From the NCBI RefSeq assembly GCF_023914155.1, contig NZ_JAMWYS010000024.1, positions 490,085 to 554,084 on the forward strand: a DNA stretch of 64,000 nt, read 5' to 3'. The DNA comes from Solitalea agri. GTDB taxonomy: Bacteria; Bacteroidota; Bacteroidia; Sphingobacteriales; Sphingobacteriaceae. Made by a program: the position numbers and the translations under genes. This document shows, piece by piece, positions 26,026-35,611 of the stretch. The notes under the pieces were generated by a model. That model did no database searches. It was not told the origin of the DNA and was given only the letters and a program-made list of their open reading frames with translations. The stretch's first letter is position 1. Each line of letters begins with the position of its first letter.

Positions 26026-27660
26026 GTGATTAATGTAAATAACATATCCGTTTCATTTGGCGGAACCACTCTTTTTAGCGACGTAACCTTTTCGATAAAC
26101 GAGAATGATAAGATTGCCCTTATGGGTAAAAATGGTGCAGGCAAGTCGACCATCCTAAAGATTATTGCCGATGTAGCGAAACCCACTTCAGGAAACGTAT
26201 CCGGTCCCAAAGACGCGGTAATAGCGTATTTGCCACAGCATTTGCTTACTCAGGATAAAGTCACTGTTTTTGAAGAAACGATGAAGGCTTTCGAAGAGGT
26301 GAACCAAATGAAAAAAGAGCTGGATGAGTTGAATGAGCAGCTTACTATTCGTACCGATTACGATAGCGATGATTATATGAAATTGATCGAACGCATGTCG
26401 GAGGTGAGCGAGAAATTTTATTCGATTGAAGAGACTAATTACGATGCAGAGGTAGAAAAGGTACTAAAAGGCTTAGGTTTCGAACGTAAGGACTTTACCC
26501 GTCAAACCTCTGAATTTTCAGGTGGATGGCGTATGCGCATTGAGTTAGCAAAAATTCTGTTAAAGAAACCTGATCTCATCTTACTTGATGAGCCTACTAA
26601 CCATATGGATATAGAAAGTATACAATGGTTGGAAGATTTCCTGATCAACTCGGCAAAGGCGGTTATGGTGATCTCGCACGATCGTGCTTTTGTAGATAAC
26701 ATTACCAATCGTACCATTGAGGTTACCATGGGCCGAATTTATGATTACAAAGCCAAATACAGTCATTATCTCCAGCTGCGTGCTGATCGTCGAGTACACC
26801 AATTGAAAGCTTATGAGGAGCAGCAACGTTTTATTGCAGATAACCAGGAATTTATAGATCGATTCAGGGGGACTTATTCCAAAACTTTGCAGGTGCAATC
26901 GCGTGTGAAGATGCTCGAAAAGCTCGAAATTATTGAGATCGATGAAGTAGATACTTCGGCATTGCGATTGAAATTCCCTCCTTCGCCTCGTTCCGGGCAG
27001 TATCCGGTAATGGTGGAAGAACTGACCAAAACATATGGAGATCATGTCGTGTTTGAAAAAGCATCAATGGTGATTGAACGGGGTGAAAAAATAGCTTTTG
27101 TCGGTAAAAATGGTGAAGGTAAGTCGACAATGATCAAAGCCATTATGGGCGAGATTGATTTTGCAGGCGGATTAAAAGTAGGGCACAATGCCAAGATTGG
27201 GTACTTTGCCCAAAATCAAGCGGCCTTGCTGGATGAGAACTTAACCGTATTCGAAACTATTGATCAGATTCCGTTAAGCGATGGAACGATAAAGATCAAA
27301 GACCTTTTGGGTGCCTTTATGTTTAGTGGCGATGACACCACCAAAAAAGTTAAGGTGCTTTCAGGTGGCGAGAAAACGCGTTTGGCCATGATCAAATTGC
27401 TGTTGGAACCGGTAAATGTGTTGATTCTGGATGAGCCGACGAACCATTTGGACATGAAGACGAAGGACATTATCAAGGACGCTTTGAAGGATTTTGATGG
27501 AACGCTGATTTTGGTATCCCATGATCGGGATTTCCTGGATGGGCTGGTAAACAAAGTATTCGAGTTTGGTAATAAACGTGTCCGCGAACACTTTGAAGAT
27601 ATCAAAGGATTCTTAGCCTACAAGAAAATGGATAGTTTAAAGGAAATTGAACAAAACTAA
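26026..27660 (+). CDS. ABC-F ATPase (YbiT/EttA group)
   Basis: 544 aa from the GTG at 26026. Two ABC domains: 'GKNGAGKSTILKIIADV', 'FSGGWRMRIELAKIL', 'LILLDEPTNHMDIES'; then 'GKNGEGKSTMIKAIMGE', 'LSGGEKTRLAMIKLL', 'VLILDEPTNHLDMK'. The linker between them carries the charged helices ('YLQLRADRRVHQLKAYEEQQ') of the P-site tRNA interaction motif. There is an acidic arm insertion in domain 1 (residues about 95-150). No transmembrane segments, so it is a ribosome-associated translation factor, not a transporter. The closest group is YbiT/Lsa-like; resistance activity cannot be inferred. Confidence 0.88.
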   Translation: MINVNNISVSFGGTTLFSDVTFSINENDKIALMGKNGAGKSTILKIIADVAKPTSGNVSGPKDAVIAYLPQHLLTQDKVTVFEETMKAFEEVNQMKKELDELNEQLTIRTDYDSDDYMKLIERMSEVSEKFYSIEETNYDAEVEKVLKGLGFERKDFTRQTSEFSGGWRMRIELAKILLKKPDLILLDEPTNHMDIESIQWLEDFLINSAKAVMVISHDRAFVDNITNRTIEVTMGRIYDYKAKYSHYLQLRADRRVHQLKAYEEQQRFIADNQEFIDRFRGTYSKTLQVQSRVKMLEKLEIIEIDEVDTSALRLKFPPSPRSGQYPVMVEELTKTYGDHVVFEKASMVIERGEKIAFVGKNGEGKSTMIKAIMGEIDFAGGLKVGHNAKIGYFAQNQAALLDENLTVFETIDQIPLSDGTIKIKDLLGAFMFSGDDTTKKVKVLSGGEKTRLAMIKLLLEPVNVLILDEPTNHLDMKTKDIIKDALKDFDGTLILVSHDRDFLDGLVNKVFEFGNKRVREHFEDIKGFLAYKKMDSLKEIEQN

Positions 27661-27705
27661 AAAAGGTATTTATTCTGAGGTTTGAAGAAATGCTAATCAT
27701 AAAAC

Positions 27706-27737
27706 AAAAAAGGTGAAACTACAATTTCACCTTTTTT
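27706..27737. terminator. Bidirectional terminator
   Basis: A 13-base stem (AAAAAAGGTGAAA / TTTCACCTTTTTT) with a 6-base loop, between convergent ABC-F and YegP genes. Confidence 0.85.
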
Positions 27738-27756
27738 GTCTTTAAACATTTTGTAT

Positions 27757-28083
27757 CTACTCCTCCACAATCGTAGCGTCGGGGGCGTTTTTCTTTACTG
27801 ATTCAATACCGTTATCACGACTTGACGAGCTTTCATATAATTCGCTTTTACCAATTATTTGACCATTGACAGCTTTTAGATTAAAATAGTATTTGCCATT
27901 GCTTGAGGTTTTACGATCATAATGGTCGCCGTTTGGGGCATTAGTCTTTACCGATTCAATTCCATTTTCTCTTGCCGAGGAAGAACTGTACCCTTCACTG
28001 CTCAAAATAATTTGACCATTGTCGGCTTTAAGGTTGAAATAATATTGGCCGTCATTTCCCTTTTTAGTTACAAACTTTCCCAT
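27757..28083 (-). CDS. YegP-family protein (two DUF1508 repeats)
   Basis: 108 aa made of two copies of a 50-residue unit: 'DGQYYFNLKADNGQIILSSE' with 'ARENGIESVKTNAP', and 'NGKYYFNLKAVNGQIIGKSE' with 'SRDNGIESVKKNAP'. This is the DUF1508/YegP fold, a small beta-alpha protein of unknown function often found under stress regulation. It stands alone in front of a decayed Crp gene on the same strand. Confidence 0.92.
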   Translation of the reverse strand: MGKFVTKKGNDGQYYFNLKADNGQIILSSEGYSSSSARENGIESVKTNAPNGDHYDRKTSSNGKYYFNLKAVNGQIIGKSELYESSSSRDNGIESVKKNAPDATIVEE

Positions 28084-28233
28084 AAAATTATGAATTGATA
28101 TGGATTCAATTTACTGCTTTTTCAGTAGATAATTGTGATAGTGCTGGGCTAAGGCTGGTAAAGCAACCTTGCGAGTCGATAATGATTAATTTAGCTTATT
28201 GGCAACATTGTATATCTTCTAGTGACCAAACGT

Positions 28234-28728
28234 CTAGCCAATGGGTACGTTGAAAAAGAGATTTAGTGGATAAGGCTCGTGGATTACCGTAGCATTCAGT
28301 ATAGCCAGGTGAGCTGAATGTTCGGAGGAAAGTGTAAAGTATAATTCGGCCAAATTTGCCCGTATTTGATTTACTGAGGGCATTTCAGCTACAAGTGCCT
28401 CCAATTTTGAAACTGATATGATCTTAATTTCTGAACGTTCAAGTGCTCGAATATTCATCTCCGAAGGACTGTTGTTTCGTAAACTCTTAAAATGAGTGAT
28501 CCAATCATTTTAAAAAGCAAAATCACATACCTTTTCTTCCCCATCTTTTACAGTATAATAAAGAAAAATGCCCGACTCAACAAATGCAATGCTTTTACAA
28601 TACTGACCTTCTTTTAGAAAAAAGCCGTTTTTGTCTAAGGTTTTGCGCTCAAAACAATTAATAATTTTCTCTATTTCCAGGGTATTGAAAATGTAATTAT
28701 TCCCGATATAATTTTCAAGGGTTATCAT
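28234..28728 (-). pseudogene. Crp/Fnr-family regulator, broken (copy 1)
   Basis: From the ATG at 28728 the cyclic-nucleotide-binding-like domain reads through 'NCFERKTLDKNGFFLKEGQ' and 'AFVESGIFLYYTVKDGEEK', is interrupted by an in-frame TAA at 28508-28510, and continues in the same frame ('NDWITHFKSLRNNSPSEMN', 'LERSEIKIISVSKLEALV'). The reading then derails after 'AHLAILNAT', before the helix-turn-helix, and no DNA-binding domain can be found. A nonsense mutation plus loss of the C-terminus mark it as dead. A second, shorter remnant of the same gene lies at 35612-35745. Confidence 0.75.
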
Positions 28729-29206
28729 TAAATCGTGACTTTAGATAAATCTAATCGAATTTAAAAATACTACTTATCCGCAATAAAGTTTTGATAGGGT
28801 GACTGGTGGAAAAATAGTAAAAGAGTTTAGGATTATGTCCGAACAACTTCTCAATACGAAAGTCCAGCGGTGAACGACAGGTTGCCATTGTCAATCCGTC
28901 CATTATTTCACACTCATTATCAGTTCTTCTGTTTGAACAGCTGTCTTATTGATGCCAGGTGCAATACCTTAATTCCCTTCAAATTCCTGAAACAAGCAAG
29001 GATTCAAAATTTTATTTTATTTCAAATCAAAAAGGGGAAAATGGATGTTGAATACACCTATATATAGTACGTTAAAGACAATTTTGCTGTAAACTCAAGG
29101 AATATTGTTAGATATTATGTAATCAAATTTTTTTAGCACAAATCATCTAACTTTGTCGTATACATATGTAATGCAAAAACCACTTAGGTTAACTTAAGTT
29201 GCGAAG
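28729..29206. other. Gap upstream of the CHAT operon
   Basis: The first 80 bases resemble those before the second Crp remnant (35746-35820), so the duplication extends past the start codon. The rest is AT-rich without a convincing gene. It holds the promoter and palindrome listed separately, next to the lipoprotein gene. Confidence 0.5.
29148..29198 (+). promoter_or_regulatory. Promoter of the lipoprotein-CHAT operon with adjacent palindromes
   Basis: TAACTTTG (29148-29155) is a perfect -7 of the housekeeping type; a T-rich stretch but no exact TTTG stands at -33. Just after it are TACATATGTA (29161-29170) and CTTAGGTTAACTTAAG (29183-29198, 14 of 16 bases symmetric), both within the likely 5' leader. 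They could be operator sites. Confidence 0.5.
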
Positions 29207-30088
29207 ATGAAAAGAAGAATTTATACGCTGTTTGTAGTAGTCCTTTCCGGATTGATTAGTTTGGCATTGATCAATTGCAGCAGAAATATAGAAGCAGAAC
29301 CCAAATTGAATTATGGGTCAAATTTATTTTACCTTAAAAACACTCCAATTGATTTTGTTATTAAACCCGTTAAAAAACCGGCTATTGAAGGTAAATTCAC
29401 TGCTAAACCTTGGGGATTAGTAATTAATGAAAATACTGGGGAGATCAATATTAATCAAAGCGAAACAGGATTAAAATACACTGTTACTTTTACCTCCACA
29501 GACCAACAAACGGTGCTAAAAACAGAGTTTGTAATATCTGGAATGGATTACAAGGATAGTATTTATGTGTTTACTAATAATAACCATTTAGCTAAACCGG
29601 TATTTGATGAAGATGAAAATAAAACAGCACCTTGTAATGATTCGAATAATGATGGCAATGAAGACCAAAACCAATGTGAGATAGATGACCCAGACCTGGA
29701 CGATGATGGCAACCAAGATGAGCCATCGGCTAACTCGCAAGGATTGGCGATAAGTAAAGCTACCGGACAAATTGATCTAAAGCAATCATTAGAAAACGGA
29801 GCTCTGGGCAACAATCTAACTAATGGCATTTTTAAGGACTTCAAAATATATTACCGTTTAAATGATGCAAGTGACAGGGCTTTGAATAGTATTACGGTAA
29901 GAGTGTTTTATTTTGACACCATGAATGATATTCCAGCAAATTTGTTAGCAGAACTGAAAGCAAAACAATCTAATTCAACCAGTATCTTTTTTTCAAATAA
30001 AACAATTGAAAACTCTGGAGTTAAGAGTGTTGAAGGAGCTATGACAGTCAAAAAACGCCCACCTTATTTGGTCATTGTAGCCAGGTAA
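29207..30088 (+). CDS. Surface lipoprotein with calcium-binding-type acidic repeats
   Basis: 293 aa. The signal ends in a lipobox ('LALINCSRN', Cys near residue 24). The N-terminal half ('KPWGLVINENTGEININQSETG' and 'YTVTFTSTD') looks like a cadherin/Ig-type module. Residues about 145-175 are acidic and repeat D-x-D-x-D-G-type units ('NDSNNDGNEDQ', 'DPDLDDDGNQDE'), as in thrombospondin type 3 repeats. The module motif returns as 'QGLAISKATGQIDLKQS'. It is 35 bases before the CHAT gene and surely co-transcribed. It may be the substrate, ligand or anchor of the CHAT protein; no known family was recognised. Confidence 0.72.
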   Translation: MKRRIYTLFVVVLSGLISLALINCSRNIEAEPKLNYGSNLFYLKNTPIDFVIKPVKKPAIEGKFTAKPWGLVINENTGEININQSETGLKYTVTFTSTDQQTVLKTEFVISGMDYKDSIYVFTNNNHLAKPVFDEDENKTAPCNDSNNDGNEDQNQCEIDDPDLDDDGNQDEPSANSQGLAISKATGQIDLKQSLENGALGNNLTNGIFKDFKIYYRLNDASDRALNSITVRVFYFDTMNDIPANLLAELKAKQSNSTSIFFSNKTIENSGVKSVEGAMTVKKRPPYLVIVAR

Positions 30089-30123
30089 ACGATCATAAAG
30101 ATGGTTTTAATAAATTTCAAATT

Positions 30124-32970
30124 GTGCGATTCTCTTTCAAGGATAGTTTTATAAGATTAGGGCTAATAGTATTTTTCACCTCAACTTTTTTGATTGTTTC
30201 CGGTCAAAACAACCAGGGAGATAAGTATTATTTGAAAGCTGAAAAGTATTATAATATAATTGAACCAACATCTCAAACCGATAGTCTTGCTCTAAAAAAC
30301 TATTTAAATGCAATAAAAGACTATTTAAGGGTACAAAAGGGTTATCCTCGCTTGGTAGATGCTTTTTTTAAATCAGGAACCTTGTATCAAAGTATCAATG
30401 ATCAAAGAAAAGCAATAAACTCGTATCTCCAATCGATTAAGCATTCACAGAAGGTAAAAAACAGTCCAGATTCAGGGCTCTTTAAAAATTATCTATATGC
30501 AGGAAATGCATACTATATCTTAAGCAATTTTGATTCGGCTAAATATTATTTTGATCAGGCAGAAAAAATCAGTTTAAATACACGGAATATTTCTTCCCTA
30601 GATCGCCTTTATAATTCCTTAGGTGCCTTATACTATGAATCGGGTAATTATCTTCAAAGTGAAAATTACTTCGAGAAGGCTATTTCAATTATCAATAGTC
30701 AGAAAAGTATTGATAAAGATGCATTGGTTTATTTAAGTAATAATCTTGCTTCAGCTTTCAGAAAATTAGGTCATTATAATAAAGCCTTAAAGCTTTATAA
30801 AGATTTATTACCGTATGAAATAGGTTTAGCCTCCTTAAAGCAAAACATTGGACATACTTACCTCAGAATGGGGAAGAATGATAGTGCTTTAATGTATTTG
30901 TCACAGGTGAGAAGTGAAATTGATCCTGTTTCAAGAATCCGCCTTTTTAATGACTTTGCTAACGCCTATTTTAATAAAAAAGAGTATCAACAAGCTGGTT
31001 TATACTTTAATCGTGCTTTAAAAGAAAATATAACTTTTTTTGGTTTAGGTAAAAATGTGGATCGCTCATCAACCCACCTGGGCAAGAGCAGTATTCAGGA
31101 GCAACAAGGGAATTATCGAAAAGCCTTAGAAGAGTTGCAACTTGCAATCATAAATCTTACTCTTTCGTTTGAAGATAAAAACATATACACAAATCCCCCT
31201 GTAGCTAACAACGCAATTTCAGTACTTGAACTTTATCATACTTTAATAAGAAAAGCAGCTGTTTTTCGTAAACTGGGGAGCGAAACCAAGGAATTCAAAG
31301 ATTTAGAGATGGCCTTGAAAACCTATCAGCTTGCCTTAGGTTTAGCAGATTATATCAGAAAAAGTTATGATTCTGACGAAGCAAAGCTGTTCTTTGGCAA
31401 TGATCTTCATGAAATCTTTGAGCAGGCAATTAACACTGCTTTTGACCTGTATGATCGAGACAAAAGCAATTTTTATTTAGAAACCGCTTTTACTCTTTCT
31501 GAAATGAGTAAAGGTGCCGTTTTATATGAAAGCATTCGCAACCTGGAAATAAAAAATGTGCCCGGGGTCCCTACTCATCTCATCGAACAGGAAAAAAGAA
31601 TAAAGCAGAAAATCACCCTATTAATGCTTAAACTTTCCGAATCCCAAGACACTAAAAATGGCTTAGATTTAAGAAACCAAATCAGGGATTTTGAAATAGA
31701 GTTAGGAAGAGTTCAAAAACAATTTGAGAAAAACGAAACGTATTATCATTTAAAATATAATTCCAATACAGTAAGCAGAAAAGACCTTCAATCATATCTT
31801 AAAAATGCCAATACTGCTGCAATTTCTTATTTCATGGGGAGTACAGAGCTATTCACATTTTTTTTATCTCCAGATGGATTTTCAGCCAGCCGACAACCAA
31901 TTGATAACGCTTTTATAAAAGACCTTTACAGTTTTAAGAATGAATTATACGAATTGCCTGCGGGGAGTAAATACAATGGATATGCTCCTTCTTTCCGTTT
32001 ATTTCAAAAGCTCGTTTATCCATTTATCAGATCGATTTCTTCCTATAAAAAGCTCCTGATTATTCCTGACGGAGAGCTGAATTATATCCCTTTTGAAGCA
32101 CTAAATTCTACTCCTAAATTTGATAAATTCATTTTGCATGACTATGCAATTGCCTATGCTTATTCATTCTCTTTTCTTGGCATAAAATCTTTAAAAACCA
32201 ATAACACTCAAGATCGAATTCTGGCAATGGCTCCATTTACAGATCGTTCAATTAATTCAAACATTGGTTTTTTGTATTTACCAGCATCAGGAGAAGAAAT
32301 AAAAGACATCAACGGCGACCGGTATTATGGCAAGGACGCTCAAAAAAAGCTTTTCCTGAAAATAGCATCCAACTATAACATTATTCACCTGGCTACACAT
32401 GCAAAAACCGACGTGAATGACCCCCTGAATGCCTTTATTTCCTTTTATCCTTATAGCCAAAATAAACAAAGTGACTTCAAGCTTTTCACCTCCGAGATCT
32501 ATAACATGCGACTAAATAACCTTAAACTGGTTATTCTAAGCGCCTGCGAAACCGGCAATGGTAAACTCGTAAATGGAGAAGGAATTATGAGCCTCGCTCG
32601 GGCTTTTGCCTATGCTGGCTGTCCGAATATTATTTCTACACTATGGAACGCAAATGACGAATCATCTTCAAAGATCTCCATCTTACTACATAAGTATCTT
32701 AAAGAAGGCTATAGCGCCGAAGAGGCTCTTAGAAAAGCCAAATTGACTTATTTAAATGATCCAGAAATTGAAAGCAGATTTAGAACACCCAATTACTGGG
32801 CTAATTTTATATTCGTAGGAGAGATACAAGAATCATCAAATGATAACCTCTTAACTTATGTATCTCTGTTCTTTATGACCCTGCTTCTGATAGTGATTTT
32901 ATACTGGGGGGTTAGAAAAAAAAAGGTCCAGTTTAAGGCCCAGCTGAAACAAGGGACGGTGATCATTTAA
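30124..32970 (+). CDS. TPR-CHAT protease, exported and membrane-anchored
   Basis: 948 aa from a GTG. An N-terminal signal or anchor helix ('LGLIVFFTSTFLIVSGQ') is followed by about ten tetratricopeptide repeats (residues 40-460; e.g. 'YNSLGALYYESGNYLQSENYF', 'ALKLYKDLLPYE'), a helical linker, and a CHAT (caspase-like) domain from about 640. The catalytic dyad is present: His759 in 'IIHLATHAKTD' and Cys808 in 'LVILSACETGNG'. 'GEGIMSLARAFAYAGCPNII' and 'LWNANDESSSKI' complete the fold. A membrane helix at about 913-935 and a basic tail end the protein, so the protease faces the periplasm. CHAT enzymes are cysteine peptidases of signalling systems. Neighbours suggest a link to the ECF sigma operon. 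Confidence 0.92.
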   Translation: MRFSFKDSFIRLGLIVFFTSTFLIVSGQNNQGDKYYLKAEKYYNIIEPTSQTDSLALKNYLNAIKDYLRVQKGYPRLVDAFFKSGTLYQSINDQRKAINSYLQSIKHSQKVKNSPDSGLFKNYLYAGNAYYILSNFDSAKYYFDQAEKISLNTRNISSLDRLYNSLGALYYESGNYLQSENYFEKAISIINSQKSIDKDALVYLSNNLASAFRKLGHYNKALKLYKDLLPYEIGLASLKQNIGHTYLRMGKNDSALMYLSQVRSEIDPVSRIRLFNDFANAYFNKKEYQQAGLYFNRALKENITFFGLGKNVDRSSTHLGKSSIQEQQGNYRKALEELQLAIINLTLSFEDKNIYTNPPVANNAISVLELYHTLIRKAAVFRKLGSETKEFKDLEMALKTYQLALGLADYIRKSYDSDEAKLFFGNDLHEIFEQAINTAFDLYDRDKSNFYLETAFTLSEMSKGAVLYESIRNLEIKNVPGVPTHLIEQEKRIKQKITLLMLKLSESQDTKNGLDLRNQIRDFEIELGRVQKQFEKNETYYHLKYNSNTVSRKDLQSYLKNANTAAISYFMGSTELFTFFLSPDGFSASRQPIDNAFIKDLYSFKNELYELPAGSKYNGYAPSFRLFQKLVYPFIRSISSYKKLLIIPDGELNYIPFEALNSTPKFDKFILHDYAIAYAYSFSFLGIKSLKTNNTQDRILAMAPFTDRSINSNIGFLYLPASGEEIKDINGDRYYGKDAQKKLFLKIASNYNIIHLATHAKTDVNDPLNAFISFYPYSQNKQSDFKLFTSEIYNMRLNNLKLVILSACETGNGKLVNGEGIMSLARAFAYAGCPNIISTLWNANDESSSKISILLHKYLKEGYSAEEALRKAKLTYLNDPEIESRFRTPNYWANFIFVGEIQESSNDNLLTYVSLFFMTLLLIVILYWGVRKKKVQFKAQLKQGTVII

Positions 32971-33070
32971 ACTGGTTAATGTTACTATAAAAACACTTTT
33001 GCATTTGTTAAGCCTAAGACGAAGCTAAAATCTACTATATGCTTTTAGTTATTTCACAGCTTTATCCATA

Positions 33071-33101
33071 AAAAAAGGCGACTGTTTTAGTCGCCTTTTT
33101 T
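33071..33101. terminator. Bidirectional terminator
   Basis: A 13-base stem (AAAAAAGGCGACT / AGTCGCCTTTTTT) with a 5-base loop, between the convergent CHAT gene and the 236-aa lipoprotein gene. Confidence 0.9.
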
Positions 33102-33115
33102 ACCGAAATATTGTT

Positions 33116-33826
33116 TTAATTTTCAAACTGTACATCAGTAATAGCCTCTATATTAGCTTTTATTTTCTGATAAATAGCGGCATTTGATGTTTGACTAATA
33201 ACAACTTTCCCATCAACTTTACTTGCAGCGTTTAATTCCTCTAATGTAATACCAGCCGATAATAAATCCAGTCGTAAAGTAATCAGTCCTAAGTAATCGC
33301 GATTTTCTCCTACGCTAAAATCTCCATAATCAGCGTTTATATCAAGGTCTTCATTTATAAACAACTCAACAGGAGTAGTTACACCTGTACTAGTGTAAGT
33401 ACCCTTTAAAACAATTGGTGGAACAGAATGTGAATTTTTAACTTTAACTTGTATTTCAATATTCTCATACGCGCCAGGAACAATACTTACATTCCCGAAA
33501 GTATTACCAGAAGTTGCAAATGGATCCACCTTAACCAAATCATTGTACTCAAAATCTACCTTATCAACATCATTGTTTTGACCATCTGGTTCGTCTTTCT
33601 CTGCCTCAAAGACTACTTCTGATACGTTAATGTAGCCTTCGTTCCATTTGATAGATGCAGGTGTGCTTTCTGTACTTACTCCAGAAGCAGTAGTTACTGC
33701 TGGGGCACTTGTTGTTTTGATCTGATAATGAAAGGTTGCAGCACTATCTTCCTTTTTGCAAGAGATGGCAGTCAAACTGATGATTAGAAGACTTAAGCCA
33801 ATTGATGAATTCAATGTACTTTTCAT
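33116..33826 (-). CDS. Lipoprotein, DUF4382-like
   Basis: 236 aa with a lipobox ('LTAISCKKED'). The rest is a beta-sandwich: 'IKWNEGYINVSEVVFEAEKD', 'KVDPFATSGNTFGNVSIVPGAYENIEI', 'LFINEDLDINADY', 'LDLLSAGITLEELN', 'GKVVISQTSNAAIYQKI'. The pattern resembles DUF4382-type proteins, which Bacteroidota export in many copies; function unknown. It has its own terminator-separated unit, opposite the CHAT operon and downstream of the sigma operon. A role in the same surface system is only inferred from place. Confidence 0.7.
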   Translation of the reverse strand: MKSTLNSSIGLSLLIISLTAISCKKEDSAATFHYQIKTTSAPAVTTASGVSTESTPASIKWNEGYINVSEVVFEAEKDEPDGQNNDVDKVDFEYNDLVKVDPFATSGNTFGNVSIVPGAYENIEIQVKVKNSHSVPPIVLKGTYTSTGVTTPVELFINEDLDINADYGDFSVGENRDYLGLITLRLDLLSAGITLEELNAASKVDGKVVISQTSNAAIYQKIKANIEAITDVQFEN

Positions 33827-33947
33827 GTTTACTTGTTTAATGGATAGTTAAATTAATAGGTTTTGGATTTTACTATTGGTAAATACCATGAAATAAAATG
33901 TAACCGAAGAGTGGCAACATATTTATAAACAATTAATAATCAACAAC

Positions 33948-33979
33948 AAAAGCTTAAGTGATCATACACTTAAGCTTTT
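33948..33979 (-). terminator. Terminator of the sigma/anti-sigma operon
   Basis: A 13-base perfect stem (AAAAGCTTAAGTG / CACTTAAGCTTTT) with a 6-base loop. On the minus strand it is followed by GTTGTTG, a weak U-tract. It lies 22 bases after the stop of the 259-aa gene. Confidence 0.65.
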
Positions 33980-34001
33980 ATTAGTTCATTTTTTGACTTT
34001 C

Positions 34002-34781
34002 TCAGGAGTGTTTTAGTTGCACAATTTTGACCTTTAGTAAAAACCAATTGTTAACTTTTTCATGATATAAGTGATTCTTGTCTAAATTGATTTTTTCCAA
34101 AATTGCTAATGCTTTTTGGGGTTCATTTTTTTCCAAAAGTGCAAGAGCTAAGTAGAATTCCGCATCCTCATAAAACTGTTGTTTCCCTTCTGGATGGCTC
34201 AAGATATATTCGAAACATTGAATAGCCTTGTCGATTTTCTTTTCTTCCAAATAAGCATTTCCGGCAAGAAAATACTCCTTGGTAGCATGATTTGTTGATT
34301 GCTCGAAACTTTTTATTGTGCTATAATAATTGTTGTTTAAGTAGGCCGTTTCAATTGAATTTGAAGCATTAGTTTCGCTCCTTTCAGTGGCCAACTTGTA
34401 GGGTTTAAATTCTTCATCGTATAATTTATTGTTCGTGATTGAAAAGTACTGGTAGGCCGTAAAAGTAACGAACAGAAGGGCCACACTGGCAGCAATTCTC
34501 ATCCAGTTTCTTCGCCTCGGTATCCGTAGTGGAATAATGGTGTAATCAACTGAATCATGCTGTTTTTCCAGTTTCATGGAAGTGAGTGTAGATCTTATCT
34601 CTTCCCGGAGTGCATAATTTTCTAATACAACTTGAGTAGTTGTGTATTTCTCAAGCTTGTAAGCAAATTCAATATCACTTTCCAGCTTTTTCTTGAATTC
34701 AAGCAGCTCTTTGTCTGAAAGTTCTCTATTTAAATAGCTATCAAAAAGATTTGCATTTTCTCCTTCAGGATTAATTTCCAT
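34002..34781 (-). CDS. Probable membrane anti-sigma factor with periplasmic TPR-like domain
   Basis: 259 aa. The cytoplasmic N-terminus (residues 1-90, 'FDSYLNRELSDKELLEFKKKL') resembles the anti-sigma helical domain of this phylum. One membrane helix ('IAASVALLFVTFTAYQYF', about 92-112) follows. Outside is a helical repeat region: 'EYFLAGNAYLEEKKIDKAIQCFEYIL', 'FYEDAEFYLALALLEKNEPQKALAIL', which reads as two to three tetratricopeptide repeats. It overlaps the sigma gene by 11 bases, the strongest sign that it regulates that sigma factor. The exported half could be sensed or cut by the TPR-CHAT protease encoded next door. Not proven; it lacks a canonical FecR or RseA signature. Confidence 0.68.
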   Translation of the reverse strand: MEINPEGENANLFDSYLNRELSDKELLEFKKKLESDIEFAYKLEKYTTTQVVLENYALREEIRSTLTSMKLEKQHDSVDYTIIPLRIPRRRNWMRIAASVALLFVTFTAYQYFSITNNKLYDEEFKPYKLATERSETNASNSIETAYLNNNYYSTIKSFEQSTNHATKEYFLAGNAYLEEKKIDKAIQCFEYILSHPEGKQQFYEDAEFYLALALLEKNEPQKALAILEKINLDKNHLYHEKVNNWFLLKVKIVQLKHS

Positions 34782-35400
34782 GTCTCAACAAATTTTTAAA
34801 TATCAGTTTAGTATTCTCATCCTTATTCACCAATTCACTAAGCTGTTTCATACACTTGTGTTTTTTGTTTCTTAGCACCTGCTCATTTTCATAATTTACT
34901 TTTTCAATAATCTCTTTCATAGGTAATTGATCGTAATAAAATAAGATCAATATTTTTTTACAAGTTTGGCCAAGAAGATCCATTATTGCATAAACCTGCT
35001 CTTTGGCTTCACGAGTAGCAATTGCGTAAGAAAAATCAGGATTAGTCATCTCTAGATCATTGGAATACACAGTTTCCCTAAGTAATGATCTTCCTCGCTT
35101 TTTTAGCTCATTTAGCCATAAATTCCTTGTCATGGCATACAAGTATGTTTTTACGGTAGCTTCCCCCCTAAATTTTTCTTTTCGTATCAAGTCAATAAAA
35201 GCTACCAGAACTTCCTGAAAAATATCTTCTGCGTCTTCCTGCATGCCATTGTTTGCACAAATAAAGTTTGCTGTATACTGAAAATATCGTTTGTACAAGT
35301 ACCTTATCGTAGCCTCTGATTTTTTTTTGTTTTTTATAAGCTCAACCAGTTCTTTATCTGTATGATCAATTAATTCATCTTTCATTTCCATAGAATACAT
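34771..35400 (-). CDS. ECF-type RNA polymerase sigma factor
   Basis: 209 aa with region 2 ('RYLYKRYFQYTANFICAN', 'EDAEDIFQEVLVAFIDLI', 'TVKTYLYAMTRNLWLNELKK') and region 4 ('TCKKILILFYYDQLPMKEII', then 'ENEQVLRNKKHKCMKQL'). The 'QEDAEDIFQEV' box is the polymerase-binding part. It is a group 4 sigma factor that recruits RNA polymerase to a small regulon. The downstream gene overlaps by 11 bases and encodes the likely anti-sigma factor. The start is the ATG at 35400. The 632 bases upstream hold no other gene. Confidence 0.9.
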   Translation of the reverse strand: MYSMEMKDELIDHTDKELVELIKNKKKSEATIRYLYKRYFQYTANFICANNGMQEDAEDIFQEVLVAFIDLIRKEKFRGEATVKTYLYAMTRNLWLNELKKRGRSLLRETVYSNDLEMTNPDFSYAIATREAKEQVYAIMDLLGQTCKKILILFYYDQLPMKEIIEKVNYENEQVLRNKKHKCMKQLSELVNKDENTKLIFKNLLRHGN

Positions 35401-35611
35401 GACTTAGTAAATGACAAGGAGTACATTGTAACCTATTTTCTTTATTTTTCATTACAATAAATGGGAATGGATTAGGAATGTCCAATGCTATAGACTTTTA
35501 GCAAAGTGGTACTAAAACTAATTTAAATGACAGAAAGTAACTAACAAGGTGGAGCTTAGCTCATAACTAGCATAGTTCCAATCATGTTACTCTCCGGTGT
35601 CTTTAAATATA

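Noticed and set aside
28870..29067. 65-codon open frame upstream of the lipoprotein
   Set aside because: No signal, domain or promoter fits, and the codon pattern is not like its neighbours; taken as chance.
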